From a virus: a stretch of DNA of 25,761 nt. Below, in pieces: positions 1 through 10,800 of this stretch. Position numbers and translations under genes: made by a program. How positions within the stretch are numbered: position 1 is the stretch's first letter; every line of letters starts with the position of its first letter. The notes below the pieces were generated by a model. That model made no database searches, was not told the origin of the DNA, and saw only the letters and a list, made by a program, of their open reading frames with translations. Location of the stretch: positions 1 to 25,761 of the IMG/VR virus record IMGVR_UViG_3300006793_004609; one strand, given 5' to 3'.

Positions 1-191
1 AAGCACAAGGTGTTGATCGCTTTACTATGCTTGGCGAAGATGGTACCCAACAAGAAGTACCGTCACTATCATACGTAACTAGTTTGGAAGAGCAGTCAAG
101 AAAACAGCGAGCGGCTATTACTGTATTAGAGCGTAAGCTAACTCGCTGTGAGACTGCTATCGAGCAGTTGAAAAGCCTTATGAGGCCTTAA
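1..191 (+). CDS. C-terminal end of an unidentified phage protein, likely structural (5' end outside window)
   Basis: An open frame runs into the window from the left and ends at TAA 189-191; its first full codon here is at 3-5. About 62 residues are visible. The last 40 or so (from TSLEEQSRKQ) are highly charged with hydrophobic residues at heptad-like spacing (AAITVLERKL, AIEQLKSLM), which suggests a short coiled coil, as often found at the end of trimeric phage fibre or baseplate proteins. The family cannot be named from this fragment. The structural role is inferred only from the coiled coil and from the virion genes further along. Its last 14 bases overlap the end of the convergent minus-strand gene at 178-456. 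Confidence 0.6.
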   Translation, partial: AQGVDRFTMLGEDGTQQEVPSLSYVTSLEEQSRKQRAAITVLERKLTRCETAIEQLKSLMRP

Positions 192-456
192 GTCTACTTA
201 AAATTTCATTCTTAGAAAGACTTGCATTGGCTTTAACGCCACGTTGCTTTGCCTCTTTAAGGAGTTGAGTTTTAGTTAACTTATCGAAATCACATTTACC
301 TGAACCTTTCTTCTTTGTAGAAGTCTTCTTGGTTGTTGCTTTTTTCTTCGTTGAAGCCTTAGGTTTTGACTCAGTAGGTATTTCTCCTGGAAATACATCC
401 TCAATAATATTGGGCACTGATGCTCTACCTAAGATCTTGTTTATCCATTTAAACAT
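178..456 (-). CDS. Small lysine-rich protein with SAP/Rho-N-like C-terminal motif, possible DNA-binding protein
   Basis: A 92-residue protein. The frame is open further upstream, but the start is placed at ATG 454-456 because a strong Shine-Dalgarno (AGGAGG on the minus strand) lies just before it. The N-terminus (MFKWINKILGRAS) looks amphipathic. Residues about 30-54 are a lysine/threonine/serine-rich low-complexity linker (repeated TKKK/TTKKTS). The C-terminal 35 residues (DKLTKTQLLKEAKQRGVKAN then LSKNEILSRL) resemble the helix-extended-loop-helix of SAP, LEM/HeH and Rho N-terminal domains, which often bind nucleic acid. A DNA- or RNA-binding role is inferred from this motif and the basic tail. 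It is convergent with the gene ending at 191 and divergent from the gene at 514. A late-type box on the minus strand (ATTAAATA, 487 to 480) lies 23 bases upstream of its start. Confidence 0.75.
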   Translation of the reverse strand: MFKWINKILGRASVPNIIEDVFPGEIPTESKPKASTKKKATTKKTSTKKKGSGKCDFDKLTKTQLLKEAKQRGVKANASLSKNEILSRLKAS

Positions 457-479
457 AATTTTCCTCCTATAGGAACATA

Positions 480-492
480 TATTTAATAAATA
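480..492. promoter_or_regulatory. Overlapping divergent T4-type late promoter boxes
   Basis: On the plus strand AATAAATA (485-492) lies 21 bases before ATG 514. On the minus strand ATTAAATA (487 to 480) lies 23 bases before the ATG ending at 456. Both match the NNTAAATA form of the T4-like late promoter core, and the two boxes share three bases. The plus-strand box fits the other late boxes of this window closely. The minus-strand one is weaker evidence, because an AT-rich palindromic stretch can produce it by chance. Confidence 0.5.
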
Positions 493-513
493 CATTACAC
501 AGGAGAAGCAAAT

Positions 514-705
514 ATGGCTCAAAGAAAAGTATCAAGAGTATTCAATAAAGGTGAACTAACACTAGATAAGGTAGTTGGTGTAAGGCCTGATAATACAAAT
601 TCATTTATTAAGGCACCACTTAGAAAGGATACAACTTTTCGTAGAGGCACACCTTCAATGAAAACCGTTGCAAATGAAACTGCTGACGGATTTAAGAAAA
701 ACTAG
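514..705 (+). CDS. Small hypothetical phage protein, 63 aa
   Basis: A basic 63-residue protein beginning MAQRKVSRVFNKGEL. ATG 514 is preceded by AGGAGA at 501-506 and by a late promoter box at 485-492, so late expression is likely. The sequence is hydrophilic, without a membrane segment or cysteine. It contains a proline/asparagine stretch (VRPDNTNSFIKAPLRKD) and ends DGFKKN. I do not recognise a domain. Its stop lies 9 bases before the start of the membrane protein at 715, whose Shine-Dalgarno overlaps this gene's stop codon (ctaGGAGaa), so the two are probably co-translated. Confidence 0.75.
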   Translation: MAQRKVSRVFNKGELTLDKVVGVRPDNTNSFIKAPLRKDTTFRRGTPSMKTVANETADGFKKN

Positions 706-714
706 GAGAACTTT

Positions 715-879
715 ATGACTAACTGGATAAAAGCAAGAATTGACGAGCGTACATCTTGGGATGGAGCCGCTCTTATTGCAGTAGGTGTTATTGTATTGAT
801 TGCAGGACCTTTTGCTAAATTAGCCGCATACGGTGCTATTGCATACGGTGCATGGACTATTTGGAAAAAAGAAGACTAA
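715..879 (+). CDS. Small single-pass membrane protein, 54 aa
   Basis: Start ATG 715 follows TAGGAG at 703-708; stop TAA 877-879. The protein begins MTNWIKARIDERTSWDGAA, which is polar and amphipathic. A hydrophobic stretch follows at residues about 18-38 (ALIAVGVIVLIAGP, then FAKLAA). A second, weaker aromatic/alanine-rich segment (YGAIAYGAWTIW) comes next, and the tail is charged (KKED). This pattern indicates one or two membrane helices. Small membrane proteins of this kind are common among T4-like phages, but I cannot name a function. It lies between two other short genes and two bases before the gene at 882, an arrangement that suggests one transcript from the late box at 485. Confidence 0.75.
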   Translation: MTNWIKARIDERTSWDGAALIAVGVIVLIAGPFAKLAAYGAIAYGAWTIWKKED

Positions 880-881
880 TA

Positions 882-1133
882 ATGTTAGCAGGAAAATATG
901 ATTTCACATATGTAAAGTCAGGCAATGTTAGAACATTGCCTGGTGGGTTTACCAAGCCATTATTTAATGTTACAATAACAGATACCGAAACTGATACTAC
1001 AATTGAAGTTGATGATGTTGTTGAAGTGTTTGAACGTGAAGATTGGTTAGATACTATCTATACCAACAGTAAAAGAGCATGTGATAACCCAGACGACGAT
1101 GCATGTTGCTATAAAACAGCACGTTACGTTTAA
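882..1133 (+). CDS. Hypothetical acidic protein, 83 aa
   Basis: The start is placed at ATG 882, two bases after the previous stop; an in-frame start at 852 would lie inside the upstream gene. No good Shine-Dalgarno is visible, so translation is probably coupled to the gene before it. The protein (MLAGKYDFTYVKSGNVRTL) has an N-terminal half that looks like a short beta-rich domain, followed by a very acidic middle (IEVDDVVEVFEREDWLD). Three cysteines lie near the C-terminus, one in CDNPDDDACCYKTARYV and two adjacent. The paired cysteines could be structural or metal-related, but no known motif is evident. Its stop overlaps by four bases the stop of the convergent minus-strand zinc-ribbon gene. 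Function unknown. Confidence 0.7.
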   Translation: MLAGKYDFTYVKSGNVRTLPGGFTKPLFNVTITDTETDTTIEVDDVVEVFEREDWLDTIYTNSKRACDNPDDDACCYKTARYV

Positions 1134-1417
1134 AGTTTACTAATATCTAAATCACTAGACGCAGGCATATCCCAGATATTTTTCTTGGTTACGCCCATCT
1201 TTTGAGCAAAAACCTTACTATCACAGTTCTTACATACGTGAAAGTAGTTGTTTGATATACGTTTAGGATCCATTGATCCTCTTGCACGTTCAAATTCTGT
1301 ATTACAATTATCACAACGCATTACTACTAATGTAACATCACGCTTGTAGGTGTGTTCCTTGCCCGTTTTGCTTTTACGGGTATGCCTAGTTTGTGATTTA
1401 TATTCTCTTATAAACAT
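1130..1417 (-). CDS. Small zinc-ribbon protein (CxxC...CxxC), 95 aa
   Basis: The frame is open well upstream (into the iscA-like gene), but the sensible start is ATG 1415-1417, giving MFIREYKSQTRHTRKSKTGK and 95 residues. The first 33 residues are strongly basic. A zinc-ribbon follows: CDNC at residues 35-38 and CKNC at 62-65, separated by a loop with RARGSMDPKRIS. Such CxxC/CxxC pairs with a basic arm usually bind zinc and nucleic acid; some HNH endonucleases carry a similar ribbon, but no HNH residues are present here. No clear Shine-Dalgarno is seen. A sigma70-like promoter on the minus strand (TATAAT 1441 to 1436) would put the transcript start about 12 bases before the ATG. Role unknown; nucleic-acid binding is inferred. 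Confidence 0.7.
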   Translation of the reverse strand: MFIREYKSQTRHTRKSKTGKEHTYKRDVTLVVMRCDNCNTEFERARGSMDPKRISNNYFHVCKNCDSKVFAQKMGVTKKNIWDMPASSDLDISKL

Positions 1418-1435
1418 AACTATATTTACATTAAG

Positions 1436-1464
1436 ATTATAAAAACATAGACTAAATACTACAA
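1436..1464 (-). promoter_or_regulatory. Candidate sigma70-type promoter for the zinc-ribbon gene
   Basis: Read on the minus strand, TTGTAG (1464-1459) and a perfect TATAAT (1441-1436) are separated by exactly 17 bases. Transcription would begin near 1429, leaving a leader of about 12 bases before the start at 1417. The -35 box is a weak match (TTG only). The spacer contains the plus-strand late box of the iscA-like gene. Confidence 0.4.
1451..1458 (+). promoter_or_regulatory. T4-type late promoter box of the iscA-like gene
   Basis: ACTAAATA at 1451-1458 lies 17 bases before ATG 1476, followed by AAAGGAG at 1463-1469. It matches the TAAATA core shared by the boxes at 485, 14131, 14891, 17883 and 19269, differing only in the first two positions. 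It suggests late expression of the Fe-S carrier gene, together with the virion proteins. Confidence 0.55.
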
Positions 1465-1475
1465 AGGAGTTGAAT

Positions 1476-1853
1476 ATGATCACACTTACTGATGCCGCAA
1501 AAACACAATTAGACAAATTATGTACAGATAACAACGTATACGCTGTTACTTTAGGCATGAAAGGTGGCGGTTGTGCAGGTTTTGAATACGATTGGGACAC
1601 TGCTACAGAACGTTCAGATCTCGAAGATGACGCATTAATTGTTGAAGCTGGTAATGGAAACCTAGCAGTTGAAACAATGAGTTTGTTATATCTTGCAGGT
1701 TCAACTATTGACTACAAAACAAGCATTATAGGATCGCAGTTTGAAATAGACAATCCTATGTCTAAAAGCAGTTGTGGCTGTGGAGTTAGTATTAACATAG
1801 ACATGGACAAACTTGCTGAACAAGAACAAATTCTTGCAACAGAATTAAAATAG
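1476..1853 (+). CDS. A-type iron-sulfur cluster carrier (IscA/SufA/HesB family)
   Basis: A 125-residue protein with the complete signature of A-type Fe-S carriers. The conserved first cysteine C33 sits in GGGCAGF, and the C-terminal pair C100/C102 in SSCGCGVS, with the usual GSQFEIDNP stretch before it. These proteins bind an Fe or [2Fe-2S]/[4Fe-4S] cluster through the three cysteines and pass it to apo-targets. The start is ATG 1476, six bases after AAAGGAG, rather than the in-frame TTG at 1470. The C-terminal tail (MDKLAEQEQILATELK) extends some 15 residues beyond the usual end. The gene has its own late promoter and sits directly before the giant structural gene. HesB/IscA-like genes are known from marine myoviruses. 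SufB in the same genome suggests a connected role. Whether it is closest to IscA, SufA or ErpA cannot be told here. Confidence 0.92.
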   Translation: MITLTDAAKTQLDKLCTDNNVYAVTLGMKGGGCAGFEYDWDTATERSDLEDDALIVEAGNGNLAVETMSLLYLAGSTIDYKTSIIGSQFEIDNPMSKSSCGCGVSINIDMDKLAEQEQILATELK

Positions 1854-1874
1854 CCCGTTGGAGTATAATTTAAA

Positions 1875-4800
1875 ATGGCAAAACAAGACGTAAACATTGG
1901 TGTAGAAGGTAACGACGGTACAGGCGATTCAATTCGCGAGTCGTTTCGTAAAGTAAACGAAAACTTTAATGAATTATATGCAGTATTTGGCGAAGGTGGC
2001 CAAATATCACTTACAGACTTAGGTGACATTGCAATTGACTCGTTTGAAAACTTTCCAACTACAGACTCAGCGCCAGTTATGGCAGGTATCAATAATGATA
2101 CACAAGGTAGTAAATTAGAGTTTTATAGATTTGCTTCAGATAAATTTATAGATCCTACACTAGATGATAGTATTGCGTTTGATGCAAGTAGAGTAGACGA
2201 CGATGGCAGACCTGTTATTGTTGTTAGAGCAGTCAAAAGTGACTTAGCAAGTGACGGTAACCCAACACTAGGCGGAAACTTAGACATGGCTGGAAACTTT
2301 GTTGCATGCAATCCAGCACCACAAAATACTTGGAAACAAAAAGCAGAAGACAACGGCTACACCATTGACGATGTTCTTATTACTAAAGGTTACGCAGACT
2401 CCAATTACTTAAAAGGTGGTGGTACTGGCACAGGATCACAACTAAGAGTTAGAACAGAAAACGAAATATCTACTGAGGATTATACATTTACAATCAATAG
2501 TTACACTAGTGGTAACGCAGTTATTAATGACAGATATATTGATGGTGTATTAACAACAGGACAAGGACACGGCTTTGATAGTTCAGCAAATGGTGCTTCC
2601 TTTACATATAGTTCAACAGGAACATCAGCAGTTGACCAAACAAGTACAAAAGAATTAACAGATGTAACAGAATTTGCTACTGGTACATTCTTTGTAAGAG
2701 TTGTTAGTGATACACAACTTGGCTTATACAGAACTAAAACAGACGCTGAAGCAGGAACAAACAAATTAAATGTAGCAGGCGGTACTGGTACACAACAATT
2801 AGTAGACTTTTATTATCAGCCTAAGAAATTAACAGGCGACTTCCTTGCTAACGAAGCAATACCAAGAGAAAGCATTGTCCGTAGACAAGGTGATCAAATG
2901 GCAGGCAAATTATACTTGGAAGATCATCCAGGTGAACTTGCAGGCATAGGTACTCCTAATGGTATAGAAGATTTACAAGCGGCATCAAAATTTTATGTAG
3001 ACAACACAAGTTTTGCTTCAAACATTAACTTGTTTGTTAGTACAACAGGTGATGACACACAAGCATCAACACCTCCGGGCAAAGAAGGACGTTCACTAGC
3101 ATATGCATATAGATCAGTAAACGCCGCGGCACGTAGAGCAGAAGAAATTGTTGTATCAAGTCCAGTAGAACCTGGTCCGTACATGCAGAAAATTGAGTAC
3201 GGTGCTAATGCACAATCACTTGTATCATCTAAAATTTATAGTGCAGACTTTAAAGCAGGTGAAAGAGCAGACTACGGAGCATCAACTGAAAAGTTTAACT
3301 CACTTATTGTTCAAAACAAAGACTTTGTTATTGCAGAAACAATTAAATGGGTAAGTTTACAAATTGACACAGCAAATGCTGACCTTACACTTACTGAAAG
3401 TGATCCAACTTATATCTGGAAGAACTTTGCATACAATGAAGCAATATGTGCAAGAGACTTAGGTTACATTATTGATGCAGGTAGACTTGATACACGTTCA
3501 AGTGCAACAGCAAACAAATTATCAAGAAGTGCTGGTTTAAGATACTACAGTAATTCAAGTGGTAGACTTGCTGTTACTACACAAGAAGCACAAACTATTG
3601 CAACAATTAACAAAGCAAAAGAACTTTTTGAATCATATATTTTAATTAACACGGCATATCCAAATCCACTTAACACAGATTACGATCAGTTTTTTGATGT
3701 TGGTTTAGTTGACGCACCAAGTGCGGCTATTGATGTGTTCAGTGCTAAGATTGCTATTGTTACAAATATTATTGATAACGGTATTGACTCGGCTCCAGCA
3801 CTAAGAGAAGGTGCACCATATGTACTTAGAATTACTAATGGCGGTAATGACAGTGTATGGCAAGGTAAAGACTTAAACACAGACCTTATACCAGGTAAAG
3901 TTGTAACAGGCTCACGCAGTAATGCTATTGGTAGAATTATTACATACAGTAATGATATTAATGATGCTACTAACACAGACGAACTGGAACTAATACTTGA
4001 AGAACCATTTGAGTTTTTAGTTGACGGTGCTGGTAGAGATATTCAAAACGTTGAAGTTTCAGATTCGTTAGGTGACGAACTAGAATACGGTAACAGAGTT
4101 AGTCAAAAACAAATTACTATTAAAGTTGAATCAGGTATTTACGAAGAAGACTATCCAATTAAAGTAAGCTCACAAGTTTCAGTTGTTGGTGACGAGATGA
4201 GACGTGCAATTATACGTCCAAAGAATCGTGTATCACAATCTAAATGGGCAAACACTTATTTTTATCGTGACAAATACTTTGATGGTTTAACACTACACAA
4301 CAACACAGTAACGTTTGCAGACGAAGTTGCTCTTACACTTACTGGCGGTTCGTTAACAGCATACAAAGGCGATATACTTACACAAACAAGTACGTTTACA
4401 TATAACGAAGCAAAGTGTAGACGTGACATACAATACATTTTAGAGCAAGCAGGTTTTGATATTGTACTAGGTACAAACTATAACCAGATTGTTCAAGGTC
4501 TTGCATATCAAAACACAAGTGCAGGCGTTGTACAATCAAGTCAATTACAGCAAGAATTAGCATCAATTGGATTTGCAGGCAACAAAGTAGCATTATTAGA
4601 TGACGTTGCAGACAACAGTACAGCATTAAATAGATCACAAGCATACTTTGCTACTGTACTTGATCTTATTGAAAATGGTAACACAGATGAAAACAGTGTT
4701 AACAGTCCAGGTGACGGTGACTATGTTGCTGATATTACAAGTACACTTGTATTCCCAGACTTTAATGGTGTTGACTCAAACAAAGTTGCGGCAAGAGACA

Positions 4801-7800
4801 AACTACAAGCAAACAAACCGTTTATTAAAACAGAAATTATTGCACACATTAATAATGACACTACACCTCCAGCAGGCTTTGATAGTGACATGGAAGACTT
4901 GCTAGAACAAAATGTTGGACGTTGGACTGATGCATTAACATATAACATTTTATATGGCGGTAATGATGCGGCTTCAACACAAGCAAGACTATACTTTACA
5001 GATACTTCGCTTAACATTAATGGTACATATCAAACAGTTGTTAAAGCGGCTATTACACATTTCAAAACTATTGTTACAGATATTTTAACAGGTGTTACAC
5101 GTACAGGTGCAACAGGTAATGATAATACTGACGGTATTAACGATCAGATAATAAGTGGTAACAATGCAAGTGCAACAGAAGGTAGTGAAGCACAAGCATT
5201 ACTTGATATTATCTACAACGCTGTTGACAATCAAACATTGCCAACAGGAGTTACACTTCCAACATCAGCACTAAATGCCGCAGATATTTCGCAGGCACTT
5301 AGAGATGCTAAAGGTGATATTGATACAAACATTGCTAGTGGTGATGCAAGTATTAATATTATTGATTTAACTATTGACTTTATTAATAGTAATACAGATT
5401 CAAGAGCAGTTGTACAAGAAGATGTTATAAACAGCACATCAGTAGTTGTTACATACAATGATGGATATAACCCTGCAGGAGCAAACTTCTCAGCAAGTCC
5501 ACAGTTTAATTTAACAGATGATCTAAAATTAAACGGTGCGTTACAATCAGGATTAAAAGTTGCTTCAGCTGATACAACAAATACAAAAGACTTTGACATG
5601 GGTTGGCATTATGCTTCAGACTCACGCAAACCAATTAATACAAACAGTGCATTAAGTGTTAATAACTTAGGCAACAGAATTAACGCAAGTTTGATTCTAG
5701 CAGAAAACAAAATCAATATACAAGAAGATATATATGATTGGATGGATATCCAAGCAACAGCGGCACAAACAGCAGGCTTTGGTACGTGGGCTGAAACAAC
5801 TATTGTATTCACTGGAACAGTAGCGGCTGTCAAAGGCGAAACAATGACACAGGCAACAACAGGTGCTAGTGGTAAAGTTAAAGATGATCCAATTAATGCC
5901 GCAGGTAAAACAACAGTTGTACTTGTATCGCCAACAACAATATTCAATACTGCTAACAAATTAACAGGTAGCGAATCAGGAGATCCTGGTGCGGCAGGAG
6001 TTCCAGAAAGTGTTAACGTAGGTAAGTTTAGTTTTACTACTAAATGTAAAAGAGATATTGGATACATTGTAGATGCACTTGCAAATGACTTAACCAAAGG
6101 TCGTAACGATGCATCAATGCAAGTCCAAGGCTTATACTACGAAGGCGCAGTAGAAGTTGGACAAGAAGAAATTACAACACAAGCAATTAGTAGAATTGCT
6201 ACTGTTTGTGAAAGTTTACTTAATGTTGCAGGCATACAAGAGCCAAGCGGAACAGTACTAACAAGTTGGAAAACTAACTTTGCGGCAGCTGAAGATGGTT
6301 CAAGTGGTGTAGTAACTAACCTTATTAACACAATAACATACGCTTTCAATCCAGAATACAATCCACCAATACACAACAGAGACATGGATGTGTTCTTAAT
6401 GAACGATGCTACAATCATACGTAACTGTACTGTACAAGGACACGGTGGATTTATGACAGTGCTTGACCCTGCAGGTCAAATTCTTACTAAGTCACCATAT
6501 ATCCAAACAGGTTCAAGTTTCTCACAATCAGTTAACAAACAAGCATTTAGAGGTGGTATGTTTGTTGATGGATTTAATGGTAACATGCCATTAGAAATTG
6601 TAGGTCGTAAAAATGGTAACAACTTTAGATTGTTTGCAAGAAGTAAACGATCACAAGTTCAAGTTAATGGCGTAGGTGTAGGACACGGTTTATTTGTAAG
6701 ACGTCCTGAAGTTCCAGCACCATTCTATGTAAACGGTATACGTTACCAAGTTAACTCAATTATTAACCATGATCAAGAAAACGGTACTTGTGAACTTATA
6801 CTAGATGACAACTCAGGTGTTAAAGATGGTAACGGAAACGGCTTAGGCTGGGAAGGTCCAGTTACACATTATACACTAGTTAACGATGTAAGAACTCCAC
6901 AGTACGGACAAAGTGAAAACTATACAACAGTATTACAAACAGCTGGTAACAGATCACAGTTAGGTAATGACTTTACACAGATTAACGATTTAGGTTACGG
7001 TCTACTTGTTACTAACACAGGTTTATCAGAGATGGTTGGTATGTTCACATACTACTGTCATGCGGCATACTATGCAAACAACGGTTCTGAAATTAGATCC
7101 GTAGGTGGTTCAAATGCTTATGGTAACTTTGGTTTAGTTGCGGCAGGTAGTGACCCTAACGAAGTTCCACAAAGTGGTCAACTAGCATACAATACTGTAC
7201 AAACTGCTAAAGTATATAGAAACGAATCAGCACAGTTTGAAGCACAAGAACAACAAAACTATGTTTATGTTTACGATACAGACTTTATTCCTTTACCAGA
7301 AGGTGAAATTGATATTACCTTTGCAGAAAGAACTGCACTAGTTGGATTTACAGGAACAAATACTGTAGAAGTTACTGGTCACGGATATGAAACTGGTACT
7401 AAAATTAAAATTGAAAATAGTGTAGGTGTTACAGGACTAAATGACGATCACTATATTAGTAGAGTTGATGCAAATACATTTACAATATTCTCAGATGCGG
7501 CACTAACAAGTGCTAGAAACTTCTCAGGATCTTTAACAACACTAGGTGCTGTTATACCAGCAGACGGAGCAGGTACTGATTTAAGAAAATATGAAGTTGT
7601 AAATGTTATACCAGCAATAGTAGAAGATTTAATTCCAGCAGTTAACCAACAAGAGTTTACACTTAGTGGTGCAGTTAAAGCACATTATGGTGATACAGTT
7701 ACACAAGAAACTACAGGTGCTATTGGTAAAGTAGTTAGACCACAAAGAACAAGTAACGTTGACGGAGTAGTAGTTGGCGGAACAACATTGTTTATATCAC

Positions 7801-10800
7801 AAGCAGACAGTCCAGCGGCATTGTTTAATACTAGTGATAAAATTAAAATTACAGATGTTTATTCAAATGAAGACACAACAGAATTTACTGACAACATAAC
7901 TATTAACACTATTGATAGTAGTGCTGATACTAGTGGACTACCTCTTAAAGGTGGCAATGGTGCTGTTTGGAAAATTACATTTAGTAACCAAACATCAGAT
8001 AACACTAGTGCAACAGGCGGACTAGCACAACAGTTGTACGGTGGTGAGTCAGTTGTTATTAGAACAAGAGCCAAAGTTATATTTGACAATGTTGAAAGTA
8101 CAGACATTCGTCCTTCAACAGCAGTTGTATTATCAGAAGGTTCTAAAGTTTATAGATCACTTGCATTTAATGAGCAAGCAATTTCGTCCTGGGGTGACAC
8201 AGCAGATCAAACATTACCTTCAGGATTTAACCTTGTAACATTTGATGACAACTACAAATACATATTATCAACAGTTTCAAAAGATAAATTTGAATCACAA
8301 GTTAAACTAACACTAGGTTCAACAGTTGCAGTAACACGTGGAGATGTAATTACACAAGGAAGTGCAAGCGGTGTTGTTACAGAATCACAAGCAGGTGCTA
8401 CTGTAATTTACCTAAGTGATTGGAACGGAACATCATTTACTACAAACTCTATTACAATAAATGCAACAAGCACAACAGTAACAGATGTTGTAGAATTTAG
8501 TAGTAGTACAACATTCGGCGCAACAGCAGGCGATACAAAAATTGCTCTTACAAGTCCGGTAACTGATGCAGATTCTTTAGGAAGACTTAACAACGGCAAC
8601 ATGATATTTGGTTGGAAAGACAGAGTACACGTTGTTGTAGCATACCATGATGGTGAAGGTAATACGCAAGGTACTCCAGTAAGTGCAACACAACTAACAG
8701 GCTTTCCATACTATGAAATAGATGCGGCTCCACTTGTTGACAAGAGTACACAAGTAAGTCCAACACCTCCAGGTACAGGTATTGCTCGTCCATTGAGCAT
8801 AGGTAGTACACAACAGGTTGTTTTAAGTGTTGGTGCGCAAGACGGTATTGGTGCAAGTATTACTGTTAATATTTCACTTAACAGAGCAACAGGACATGAC
8901 TTTAGTAACATTGGTACTGGTGGATTTAACACAAGTAACTATCCAAACATACTATTTGGTAACCCTTCAGAAGCAAAAGCAGAAGCATATACTAACTCCG
9001 ACGTAGCTGAAAAATCTCAAGTTTGGGAAAGAGGCAAAGGGCGTGTGTTTGTTATGTCAACAGACGAAGATGGATTCTTTAGAGTTGGTAAGTTCTTCGA
9101 AGTTGACCAAGGTACAGGTACAGTTAAGTTTGCGGCACAAATTAATATCTCAGGCTTAGACGGACTAGGATTTAGAGATGGTGAAACAATTAGTAAGTTT
9201 ACTGGTGATAACGGTATGTCACCAATTGATAACAGTACAGTTCCAACATCATATGCTGTAGAACAATACATTGATAGACGTCTTGGATTTGATAGAAATA
9301 TGAATGTTAAGGCGGCACTCTTAGGTGATGGCTTCCTTCCACAAAAGAATCCAATACTAACAATTACAAGAGATTCAAATAACAATCCAAACCATACACT
9401 AAACATGCAGTCAGGTAGACTTGTACAGTTAGCAGATCCAACTGATGACTTAGATGCAACTACAAAACAATATGTTGATAAGCGTGTTTTTGCTAATGAT
9501 GAAGTTCAAGAACTTAAAGATATTGAACTAAATGATATTGGTTTTGAAGATGACTATGGTAAAAACGATTTATTAGTACTTACAGGTAACAGAAGAGTCT
9601 ATGTTAAACAAACACTTGGTAACCCAGATGATTGGAGAATTGGACAATTAATTACTGGTGTTGCTTCTGAAACAGCGGCATACATTGAAGACCTAGAAGC
9701 CAAGACACTTGATAACGGTGAAGAAATATATGTACTAACATACTCACCATTACAAATTACAAGTATTCAAACTAGTGGTGCTAACAATAACTTAACAGCA
9801 CAAAGAGGATTTACTGTTACACAGTCTGGCACAGGTGCTACAGGTGAAATACTTTGGGAACAAGATCAAAGTACAACAAATGAAAATAGACAAGTAACAC
9901 AAGGTAATGAAATACGTTTAATTAACACAACTGGTACATTTGTTGCTGGTAACAGTGCAAACGTATTAACAATTACAGACTTGTTTGGTACGGCTGTTTC
10001 AACAACAGTTTACCCATTATCAATAACAATACCAACTGTATCAGACTTTACTAATGAAAAGATAGAAAATACAGATGGTGCATATGGTAATACAACAGGC
10101 GGCTTTGACGGTGCAGTTGTAACAACTACATTAGAATTTGCAAACGCAAGTGAATCAAATCTGTCAGGTGATGGCGTACCAGGAAGCACAACAAGAAGTG
10201 ATGTTAACATTGCAGTCGAGCGTATACGTGGTACAATGGATAGCAATGGTCAATTATTAGACCCAGGTTCAACTAAAGTTAACCTACAACTACAAGATCA
10301 AAGTATTATTAATGCTGATGTAAACAACGAAGCAGACATTATACAATCAAAACTTGATATGAATAATGCTCCTGTACTTGTTAACAGCAACAACTTTGAA
10401 GATGCAAGTACAGCAGGACAACGTGTAAAACAAGCCAACCAAGGTTTATCAGCGTTCAGTGCAGATGCATTTGCTGAAGATCAAATTTGGACACTACAAG
10501 GTACTGATGTTGCGGCGTTTATTGCATCACTAGCAGTTAATGATGTTATTACACAAACTGCTGGTGCAAAAGAAGCATATGTAGTTGCTACTGATACAGG
10601 TGTTAACCAAATTAAAGTTAGATCATCAACAGCATTTACTATTGGTAACGCTGGTGCAAATAGACTTACAAGAATATCTATTAACCAAAGTGACTACACA
10701 CAAGATGCTGATGCACAAAGTAATACAACTATTAATACTGTATTGAACACAGGCTTTATAAATGTTAAAGACCGTGGTATTACTTTTGATAAGATACAAA

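Noticed and set aside
1470-1475. TTG at 1470 as the start of the iscA-like gene
   Set aside because: It touches the AAAGGAG site directly; ATG 1476 has normal spacing.
1418-1600. Upstream extension of the zinc-ribbon protein to a 156-residue form
   Set aside because: The extra part overlaps the well-supported iscA-like gene on the other strand and looks like random hydrophobic sequence; the MFIREYK start fits better.
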